NCBI GenBank assembly: GCA_028065135.1
Contig: JAPTWR010000020.1
Coordinates: forward strand, 2,028 to 14,034
Source: Acidithiobacillus sp.
GTDB taxonomy: Bacteria > Pseudomonadota > Gammaproteobacteria > Acidithiobacillales > Acidithiobacillaceae
Direction: 5' to 3'
DNA length: 12,007 bases
In this document: one piece after another, positions 6,390-12,007 of the stretch
Numbering within the stretch: position 1 is the first letter of the stretch
Layout of the letters: each line of letters opens with the position of its first letter
Translations under genes and position numbers: made by a program
Notes under the pieces: generated by a model
Databases searched by the model: none
Told to the model about the DNA's origin: nothing
What the model saw: only the letters and a program-made list of their open reading frames with translations

Positions 6390-7919
6390 ATGACCTTTCC
6401 AAAACGCCTCTGGCTGTGGATGATTCTCTTTTTTTTCAGCATCTCTGCACAAGCCGATCTGCGCTTTTTGCTGCCGCCGGTCAGCAGCCCGGCGGTGATG
6501 TACGCCGCGTTCACGCCGCTCGCCAAGTATCTGAGCCAGGCAATAGGCCAAAAGGTCACCCTCAGCTTCAGTGCCAACCTGGAAAACTTCTATAATGAGG
6601 CCGAGAAACCGACGGCACAGATTGCCCTGTTCTGCCCGATTTCCTATATTCGCACCGCGCATACCGAAGCCTACCGACCACTGGTCGCGGTGACACCCAC
6701 CCCTGGCGGGAATCATAGTGTGATTGTCGTACGCAAGGATAGCCACATTCATAGGATCCTCCAACTCCGCAACCAGAGCTTCGTGATGGGAGATCCGGCC
6801 TGTGCGGCTTCATCGCTGATTCCCCTGTCGCTGTTCCACGAAGTGGGACTCACGCGCAAAAGCTTCAGCACCTTTCGCCAGAGCGGCTCTGACCAAAGCG
6901 CGCTGATGGACGTGGCCGCACGTTTCTATGATGCAACGGCCGTGGCAGAAAACGTGGCGGCGCCCTACTTGCGTTCAGGCAGTTTGCGCGTTATCGCCCG
7001 CGCTGATGTAGGGCCAGGCGACCTGCTAGCCGCCTCATCCGAGGTTCCGGCGATGGTACGATCGCGCCTGACTGCCGCTTTTTTACAGGCTTATCGGGCC
7101 GATCCAGCCGCTCTCCATGCTTTGGGTGGGCTGGCTGCGGGCTTTCAGCCCATCAGCGATGAAGACTACAATGTGCTGCGTACGCTCTATAAGGACATAC
7201 ATGGTGTCGCCTTGAATCCCAAGATTCGACAGGAAGCATTGACACTCGGTATCCCGCCCACGTTCACCCCCCTCTCTGCCTATCGTATTTTTGCGCCGCT
7301 GCAAGCGACATTATCTCACATCACCCAGCGCCCTGTCCGAATGGTCATTCCCCGTAATGAGGAGACATATGTCGCAGATGGGCGCAAGGGCCGTTTTGAC
7401 TTCGCGTTACTGACGCCCAAAATGGTACCGGCGGAGAACAACTGGATGATTCCGCTCGCGGAATCTGTGCCGAACAGACGCGAACAAGGGCTAGCCATCA
7501 TCGCGCGCGATACCGCGCAGGGGACCAAGTTTAGATTATCCGACCCGCTATCGGTCGCCTACGCCAGCCCCTATTGCAGTGGGAAGTCCATTGTGACGAA
7601 AAAGCTGCATAAACTCGCAGACGGACGCACCATCGTTTGGTTGGCCGTAGGATCGGAACGCGCCGTATTCACCCATTTGGCCGACGGCAAAGCGCAATTG
7701 GGCGTTGTGCGGGTAGCAACCATCACTGCCCGGGAAAAGGAATTACCCGGAACCTGGTCTATTATACAAAACGGGGGGGATGCGCCAGCCTGGACACTGG
7801 CCGCCAATCGGCGGTTGTCGCCGGAGTTGCGCGATCGTGTGGAAAAGAAGATCCTGGCGCTACCCGCAGAGGCCATGAAGGACACGGGCTTTCAGAACTT
7901 TAGTTCGCCCAGACCATGA
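6390..7919 (+). CDS. Periplasmic PhnD-family binding protein with two tandem domains
   Basis: Probable ligand-sensing partner of the adjacent kinase. The 509-residue protein has a signal peptide (basic MTFPKRLW, hydrophobic [13 protein letters not shown], cleavage likely after AQA22). Domain 1 spans about 24-275 and domain 2 about 288-505. They share pattern: [19 protein letters not shown] and ALFCPISY in the first against [19 protein letters not shown] and ALLTPKMV in the second. At the position of the DPxSTSG ligand loop of phosphonate-binding relatives both carry cysteine: GDPACAASS (C138) and ASPYCSGKS (C396). The only other cysteine is C82. No permease or ATPase gene is nearby, which argues for sensing rather than uptake, as in AioX or the TtrS sensor domain. 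ATG at 6390 has AGGAAG (6379-6384) five bases before it. A TTG at 6354 is rejected because it lies in the promoter. The stop overlaps the kinase start (ATGA). The ligand is not known; a sulfur oxyanion is inferred. Confidence 0.85.
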   Translation: MTFPKRLWLWMILFFFSISAQADLRFLLPPVSSPAVMYAAFTPLAKYLSQAIGQKVTLSFSANLENFYNEAEKPTAQIALFCPISYIRTAHTEAYRPLVAVTPTPGGNHSVIVVRKDSHIHRILQLRNQSFVMGDPACAASSLIPLSLFHEVGLTRKSFSTFRQSGSDQSALMDVAARFYDATAVAENVAAPYLRSGSLRVIARADVGPGDLLAASSEVPAMVRSRLTAAFLQAYRADPAALHALGGLAAGFQPISDEDYNVLRTLYKDIHGVALNPKIRQEALTLGIPPTFTPLSAYRIFAPLQATLSHITQRPVRMVIPRNEETYVADGRKGRFDFALLTPKMVPAENNWMIPLAESVPNRREQGLAIIARDTAQGTKFRLSDPLSVAYASPYCSGKSIVTKKLHKLADGRTIVWLAVGSERAVFTHLADGKAQLGVVRVATITAREKELPGTWSIIQNGGDAPAWTLAANRRLSPELRDRVEKKILALPAEAMKDTGFQNFSSPRP

Positions 7920-9481
7920 ACAGTTCTTTCAAGGACAACCAGGTATCGGCGCTCCGCAGCGCGTCTCCGGACCCGCGTGAGGTAAGCACATTACACACCT
8001 TCTTGGCGCACATCCTGCGCAAGTTGACCCGGTCCTATATCGTGGTGGTGCATCCCATTTTGCGGTCTTGGCAGAATATGACCTGGCGTGCCAAGAGCAT
8101 GGCTTTTGTGCTCTTGCTGGTGGCGCTCATCTATCTTTTGATTGCCCTCTTTCTGTATACCTCTGTACGTACGGATCTTACCAGTCAGGTGCAGACTGAA
8201 CTGATGCGCCTGACCCAGAATCTGGCCAGCGACGCCGCAGATCCGTTGCTCCTCAAAGATGGCGGCAAACTCAGTAAGCTAGCAAACTCCAATAACCCTT
8301 TAGTGCGCTCGATCGTGGTGGTCAACCACTTGGGCGTTATTGTCGCCAGCAAGAATATTTCGCAACTGGGGCAGGTCATTCGGCTGCCACTACCCGATAT
8401 GGCGAATCATCAGACCGATCAGTTTATGGCCCCTATCCTGGCGGGCGGGCATCGCCTCGGGGCTGTCTGGGTGAATAGCGACCGCCAGCAAATTGCTGAA
8501 CTGGTCAACCAACGATTGAATCGCACGACCAGCCGTTTGCTGATACTTGGCTTGATTACAGCTTTACTGGGTTTACTGGGTGCTTACCTGGTGAGTTTGG
8601 CAATGACGCGTCCGGTACTGCGGCTCCTTGGCGAGATTGAGAATATGGGAGCACGGCTAGGCCTTGAGGAGCGCCCGACAACACCGTGCCAACCCCTGTC
8701 CGGTGATGAATTGCATCGCCTGGAACGTGCTTTTCGTCTGACAGAGCAACGTCTCAAAGAGCACCTAACGGAACTTCGGCAGCTACATCAACGCCAGCAG
8801 GCCATGCAATGTATGGCCACTATCGGTGAGATGTCGGCGCAGGTAGCGCATGAAATTCGCAATGCCTTGTCATCTCTGCGCGGTGCCGCACGCTACCTGG
8901 TACGCCATGGGAATGAGGAAAATCAAGGGGATTTCATTTGCATCATTGAAGAAGAAGTACAACGCCTCTACGACATGACTCAGGGCTTTCTCGATTTTGG
9001 CAGGCCCTATGCCGCCATGCCCGTGGACATAGAAATCCACAGTTTGCTGAAACATAGCGTACAGCGCCACAGCATCGATCTGGAGGCTAAAGCCATCGCT
9101 ATTTCTGTGGATTGCCCTCCGTCGCTGCACGCACTGCTCGACCCATCGCTGATCGGGCAGGCACTCAGTAACCTGCTCCTCAATGCCATAGATGCCCTGC
9201 CACCAACAGGTGGGCATATCTTCCTTTACGCAGAGTCGCTGCCATACTACCAACTCAATATTGGTGTCCGCGATAACGGTCCTGGCATACCCGATGAAAA
9301 ACACAGCACTATTTTCAAGCCTTACGTCACCACCAAAACCAAAGGCAGCGGACTCGGGCTGGCCGTGGTTACCAAAATCATGATGGTGCATGATGGTGGG
9401 GTAGAACTACGCTCCACAACAAGCGGAGCAGATTTTGTCCTGCATTTGCCGCTGCGTCTCCCCCGCTCAGGTCAAAAATAG
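7916..9481 (+). CDS. tspS: Membrane sensor histidine kinase, TspS-like
   Basis: Membrane kinase of the NtrB type that phosphorylates the next gene's regulator. The 521 residues are laid out as follows: a basic cytoplasmic N-terminus of about 60 residues; TM1 at 62-82; a periplasmic domain at 83-206 with a PDC/Cache-like strand pair (SIVVVNHLGVIVASKN, 132-147); TM2 at 207-229; then HAMP and a coiled linker to about 295. HisKA follows with phosphoacceptor H312 in QVAHEIRNALSSL, then N box SNLLLNAIDA (418-427), G1 DNGPGIP (453-459) and G2 GSGLGLAVV (477-485). All catalytic motifs are intact. The ATG overlaps the stop of the binding-protein gene (ATGA), implying coupled translation. The regulator starts 40 bases downstream. 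The name TspS follows from the pairing with a sigma54 activator upstream of sox; it is inferred. Confidence 0.85.
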   Translation: MNSSFKDNQVSALRSASPDPREVSTLHTFLAHILRKLTRSYIVVVHPILRSWQNMTWRAKSMAFVLLLVALIYLLIALFLYTSVRTDLTSQVQTELMRLTQNLASDAADPLLLKDGGKLSKLANSNNPLVRSIVVVNHLGVIVASKNISQLGQVIRLPLPDMANHQTDQFMAPILAGGHRLGAVWVNSDRQQIAELVNQRLNRTTSRLLILGLITALLGLLGAYLVSLAMTRPVLRLLGEIENMGARLGLEERPTTPCQPLSGDELHRLERAFRLTEQRLKEHLTELRQLHQRQQAMQCMATIGEMSAQVAHEIRNALSSLRGAARYLVRHGNEENQGDFICIIEEEVQRLYDMTQGFLDFGRPYAAMPVDIEIHSLLKHSVQRHSIDLEAKAIAISVDCPPSLHALLDPSLIGQALSNLLLNAIDALPPTGGHIFLYAESLPYYQLNIGVRDNGPGIPDEKHSTIFKPYVTTKTKGSGLGLAVVTKIMMVHDGGVELRSTTSGADFVLHLPLRLPRSGQK

Positions 9482-9521
9482 GTTAAGTTAGAGCCATTCG
9501 AAATTCAGCAGCGAGTAGTCC

Positions 9522-10892
9522 ATGACAAATCCTGTATTGATTGTAGAAGACGAAAAGAATCTGCGCCGGGTACTTGTCGCGGTCCTAGAGGCAGAGGGCT
9601 ACCCGACCATCGCCGCGGAAAATGCCGAAGAAGCTTTGGGCATGATACAGACCAAGCATCCCGCCCTGGTTCTGAGCGATCAGCGACTACCCGGACTGTC
9701 GGGAACAGATCTGTTGCGCCGGATTAAGGAAACGCACCCAGAGATCCCGGTCATCATCTCCACGGCCTACGGAGAGATTGAACAGGCCGTAGAAGCCATC
9801 AAGGCGGGGGCAGAGCATTATCTGACCAAGCCGGTCGATGAAGGCGAGCTGATTGCCCTCATCCGCCAGACTTTGGCTCGGCACGGGGAATCTCTGCCCC
9901 CGCTGCACCGGGAGTTGCGCCGATATGGCCTGATTGGCGTGAGCCGCGCCATTGAGACGTTATTGGAGACCATTGATCTGGTAGCACCGGCGCCATCAAA
10001 CGTACTCATCACCGGAGAATCCGGTACCGGGAAAGAGCTGGTTGCGCGCGCACTGCATCAGGCATCGCCACGGGCCGAACAGCCTTTTGTCGCGTTCAAC
10101 TGCGGTGCCATTCCTCTGGAACTGGTGGAAAGTGAGATTTTTGGCTATGAGCGCGGCGCTTTTACCGGCGCCACCCGAGCTCAGGCGGGCAAGTTGGAAA
10201 TGGCGGCCAGTGGCACGCTCTTCCTCGACGAGGTCGGTGATATGCCACTGCCCATGCAGGTCAAGATGTTACGTGCCTTGCAGGAACGGGAATTTACCCG
10301 CCTCGGCACCCATCAGCCCCAACGCCTTGCGGCCCGCATCGTCGCGGCCACACATGTTGATCTTGCGAAGGCAGTTAGTGAAGGCCACTTTCGTGAGGAC
10401 CTGTACTATCGCCTCAATGTGATTCCGCTCCTTATCCCACCGTTGCGTCAGCGACAAGCCGATATCGCACCTTTGGTACACCATTTTCTGCGCCAAATTT
10501 GTACGGTTATCGGCCGGGATCCCATGGTCACCATCGCTCCAGACGCCCTAGCCGCCCTGGAGGCATATGAGTGGCCAGGGAACATCCGTCAACTCGAGAA
10601 TCTTCTGGAACGAATGGTTGTCCTCAATCGCCATGGCCACCTCCAGCGGAGTGATCTACCCACCGAAATCGCCCGACACCAAAGCGATAACGCTTTCCCT
10701 ACTTCTAGCAGTCCGTTCGACCTGCCGGCGCTCGAGCGCCAAACCGTACTCAACGCGCTCGAAAAGACCCGGTTCAACCAGAGCCAGGCGGCGGTTCTCC
10801 TGGGAATCAGCCGCAAACAGTTGCGCACCAAAATGAAAAACATCGGACTTCTGGGTGATCAGGATGGTGAAGACGACACCATCGACACCTGA
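9522..10892 (+). CDS. tspR: NtrC-family sigma54 activator, TspR-like response regulator
   Basis: Response regulator that, once phosphorylated, uses ATP to open sigma54-polymerase promoters. Of 456 residues, 1-120 form the receiver domain with acidic E9-D10, phosphoacceptor D53 in LVLSDQRLPG, and K103 in LTKP. The AAA+ domain (about 137-375) has Walker A GESGTGKE (165-172), the sigma54-contact loop GAFTGA (212-217), Walker B GTLFLDE (231-237) and FREDLYYRLNV (290-300). The C-terminal Fis-type helix-turn-helix is about 418-443 (NQSQAAVLLGISRKQLRTKM). Everything needed for sigma54 activation is present. No strong ribosome site precedes the ATG (only GCGAG upstream), so expression may be lower than the kinase or coupled to it. 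Two sigma54 promoters in the window (6339, 11157) are the obvious targets. Identity as TspR is inferred from position upstream of sox. Confidence 0.88.
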   Translation: MTNPVLIVEDEKNLRRVLVAVLEAEGYPTIAAENAEEALGMIQTKHPALVLSDQRLPGLSGTDLLRRIKETHPEIPVIISTAYGEIEQAVEAIKAGAEHYLTKPVDEGELIALIRQTLARHGESLPPLHRELRRYGLIGVSRAIETLLETIDLVAPAPSNVLITGESGTGKELVARALHQASPRAEQPFVAFNCGAIPLELVESEIFGYERGAFTGATRAQAGKLEMAASGTLFLDEVGDMPLPMQVKMLRALQEREFTRLGTHQPQRLAARIVAATHVDLAKAVSEGHFREDLYYRLNVIPLLIPPLRQRQADIAPLVHHFLRQICTVIGRDPMVTIAPDALAALEAYEWPGNIRQLENLLERMVVLNRHGHLQRSDLPTEIARHQSDNAFPTSSSPFDLPALERQTVLNALEKTRFNQSQAAVLLGISRKQLRTKMKNIGLLGDQDGEDDTIDT

Positions 10893-11071
10893 TGGAAGCA
10901 ATAAACGGGACACGCCATAACGAACTGGCCCTTTTGGCGCAGCAGAAGCCACCCGGAATGCACCACACGACGCTCCCGCAATCGGCGCTGCCGATCCCAG
11001 ATAACAGGAATTCAACCCGACGCCCCACGCCTCTTTCATAACTTGAATTAAAACAGCCTGATTTTATCTGG

Positions 11072-11095
11072 TGTTCAACCCCCTGCGTCGGGACA
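11072..11095. promoter_or_regulatory. Candidate activator (TspR) site upstream of sox
   Basis: TGTTC (11072-11076) and GGGACA (11090-11095) form an imperfect dyad about 100 bases upstream of the predicted sox start, a normal distance for a sigma54 upstream activator site. From memory, the A. caldus TspR site contains TGTCCC and GGGACA half-sites with a shorter spacer. Only the right half matches exactly here, so this is tentative. Confidence 0.3.
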
Positions 11096-11111
11096 TCCCC
11101 CACATCATCGA

Positions 11112-11129
11112 CGACAATAGCAATTGTCG
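11112..11129. promoter_or_regulatory. 18-base inverted repeat just upstream of the sox promoter
   Basis: CGACAAT (11112-11118) and ATTGTCG (11123-11129) are perfect 7-base arms around AGCA. The repeat ends 27 bases before the -24/-12 element. Symmetry and arm length fit a dimeric regulator, either TspR or a second regulator of sox. It is not followed by T residues and lies outside genes, so a terminator is unlikely. Confidence 0.5.
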
Positions 11130-11156
11130 CCCGGCAGCAAACGCGCAAACCTTCTC

Positions 11157-11172
11157 TGGCATGAAAGCTGCT
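11157..11172 (+). promoter_or_regulatory. Sigma54 (-24/-12) promoter of the sox operon
   Basis: TGGCATGAAAGCTGCT carries GG at 11158-11159 and GC at 11170-11171, the correct 12-base register, with TGGCA and TGCT conserved. It differs from consensus at the C of TGGCAC and the first T of TTGC. Transcription would start near G11183, 40 bases before the soxX-remnant ATG. The same type of promoter upstream of sox has been reported in A. caldus (from memory), and the matching activator is encoded immediately upstream. Confidence 0.8.
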
Positions 11173-11222
11173 AGATATTATTGCCGCACCCGTGGAATTT
11201 TTAGCGTCAGAGGAACATATTA

Positions 11223-11556
11223 ATGAAGCGCAGCTTGCGTCGACTTGTCAACCTGATGTTACTGGCTGGCTCTTCATCCGCTCTACCTTTTGGGGTAAAT
11301 GCGTACACCACCGTCGCTGATTCCACGATCCATAATATTGAGGCTGGCGCACTATCGCCGTTGATCGTGCAAAAGGAACTGGCCTGCCTGTCATGCGCGC
11401 CATGGCCCATAAAGGGAATCAGCTTTCCACAACGATTTCGGAGTCAAGTAAAGATTGGCCTATATTTCTCGGTATTCTGAAAATCTGTTCCCTTACGCAT
11501 GGTACCAGGATTTGGCAAAAATGTGGTCTTTGAATCAAACCAGAGAACAAACTTAA
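11223..11556 (+). pseudogene. soxX: Degraded soxX (cytochrome c subunit of SoxXA), frameshifted
   Basis: The first reading frame (11223-11480, 85 codons) has a good ribosome site (AGAGGAA, 11209-11215) and a signal peptide ending near NAYTT. SoxX-like YTTVADSTIHNIEAG leads to CLSC at residues 55-58, where a haem motif CxxCH is expected, but the next residue is A, not H. PIKGISFP and RFRSQVKIG follow, resembling the SoxX stretch that normally reads P-G-x-x-G-P-x-L-x-G-x-G. Homology then appears to continue in the +1 frame (11452-11556): SRYSENLFPYAWYQDLAK, like the SRYSE-x-x-L-x-x-x-x-W-D part of SoxX. That frame stops at 11554, overlapping the soxY ribosome site, and lacks the usual MPPF region and C-terminus. 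No histidine after CxxC means no normal c-type haem. It is the first gene after the sox promoter. The homology was judged by eye; an unrelated small gene is possible. Confidence 0.55.
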
Positions 11557-11570
11557 GGAGATTTTTTGTG

Positions 11571-12007
11571 ATGAATAAAACGATACATAGACGCCAGTTT
11601 TTGGGTACCACCTTAGCCACCGGGGCGGTCGCCACCGCAGCGGGAATCGGTCTGATAAAGCCCCGACTGGCCTTTGCAGATAATGTGCCGGGCTGGCCAG
11701 CCAAGGCCTTTGATGCCAAGGTCCTTAAAGATGCCATGAGCAATACCATAGGCAAAACACAAGTGGCTGTTTCATCCAAGGTTAAACTGACTGCACCCTC
11801 TATCGCCGAAAACGGTGGTGCAGTACCCGTCACTATCGAAATTGATTCGCCGATGACCGCCGATGACTATATTGCCACGGTTTACTTGTTCGTGGATCAC
11901 AATCCGACCCCCCTTACCAGCCAGTTTACCTTCACCCCGGCTTGCGGACAGGCTTATATTCAGGAACGCATCAAGATGGCCAAGACGGATAACGTCCGCG
12001 TGGTAGC
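11571..12007 (+). CDS. soxY: SoxY, sulfur-carrier subunit of SoxYZ, cut by window end
   Basis: SoxY carries thiosulfate-derived sulfur covalently on a C-terminal cysteine during periplasmic oxidation by the Sox complex. The first 145 residues are visible. A twin-arginine signal HRRQFLGTTLATGA leads to a hydrophobic stretch and cleavage near LAFADN. The family core follows: KLTAPSIAENGGAVPVTIEI, then SPM, VYLFVDHNPTP, and ERIKMAKTDNVRVVA, typical of SoxY before the GGCGG tail, which lies beyond the window. ATG at 11571 has AAGGAG (11555-11560) ten bases upstream. A GTG directly before it (11568) is seven bases away and could serve instead. It follows the soxX remnant, so its transcript probably begins at the sigma54 promoter near 11183. 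SoxZ is expected next. Confidence 0.93.
   Translation, partial: MNKTIHRRQFLGTTLATGAVATAAGIGLIKPRLAFADNVPGWPAKAFDAKVLKDAMSNTIGKTQVAVSSKVKLTAPSIAENGGAVPVTIEIDSPMTADDYIATVYLFVDHNPTPLTSQFTFTPACGQAYIQERIKMAKTDNVRVV

Larger units (their letters stand above)
10893..11156. other. Intergenic region between regulator and sox promoter
   Basis: About 260 bases with no recognisable gene. Contents: a 49-codon reading frame from 10892 overlapping the regulator stop as TGATG; a GGGACA element at 10907-10912; an A/T-rich stretch about 11036-11068 that could bend; the half-site pair at 11072-11095; and the 18-base inverted repeat at 11112. A small GATGGTG/CACCATC hairpin (10863-10883) lies in the last regulator codons but has no T-run, so no convincing terminator separates the regulator operon from sox. 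Confidence 0.5.

Noticed and set aside
6334..6402. Longer moaC start at 6402
   Set aside because: Adds 23 residues with no MoaC homology and bypasses the ribosome site at 6344-6351.
10863..10883. Hairpin as tspR terminator
   Set aside because: 7-base arms lie inside the last codons and no T-run follows; probably chance.
10926..10941. Third sigma54-like element (GG and GC in register)
   Set aside because: Only the GG and GC pairs and few flanking bases match, it is about 280 bases from any gene start, and better elements exist.
1..12007. CRISPR arrays, tRNA or rRNA genes, insertion sequences
   Set aside because: No regularly spaced repeats, RNA-gene motifs, transposase frames or terminal repeats were found.

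Overview
The window looks like chromosomal DNA from a chemolithoautotrophic, sulfur-oxidising gammaproteobacterium-type organism, most likely an Acidithiobacillus or close relative. The evidence is the gene set: a molybdenum-dependent sulfite-oxidising-type complex, molybdenum-cofactor genes, and a sigma54-dependent sensor/regulator pair directly upstream of sox genes. The last arrangement is, from my memory of the literature, the tspSR-sox layout described in Acidithiobacillus caldus. Species identity is an inference; no search was run.

Left part (1-5336, all minus strand): soeA-soeB-soeC-moaA read right to left as one operon. SoeA is a cytoplasmic molybdopterin subunit without a Tat signal, SoeB carries four 4Fe-4S clusters, and SoeC is a DmsC/NrfD-type quinone-interacting membrane anchor. 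MoaA makes the first molybdenum-cofactor precursor and is cut by the window start. Middle (5337-6333): a 177-base divergent control region with several inverted repeats, a small unrecognised plus-strand gene (5514-5819), and convergent to it moaC, the partner of MoaA.

Right part (6339-10892, plus strand): a sensory operon behind a consensus-quality sigma54 promoter. It encodes a secreted PhnD-family binding protein with two tandem binding domains and no transporter genes nearby, a membrane histidine kinase (TspS-like), and an NtrC-family sigma54 activator (TspR-like). A 330-base gap follows with an 18-base inverted repeat, a possible activator site and a second sigma54 promoter (11157-11172). 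This promoter points at a degraded soxX remnant (11223-11556) and soxY, which runs off the window end.

Working model: the binding protein senses a sulfur compound in the periplasm and passes the signal to the kinase. The phosphorylated regulator then activates sigma54 polymerase both at its own operon and at sox. Sulfite released inside the cell could be oxidised by SoeABC, whose cofactor is supplied by the flanking moa genes. The points most worth checking are the three-component sensor with paired cysteines in its duplicated domains, the two matching sigma54 promoters (implying positive autoregulation), and the broken first gene of the sox operon.
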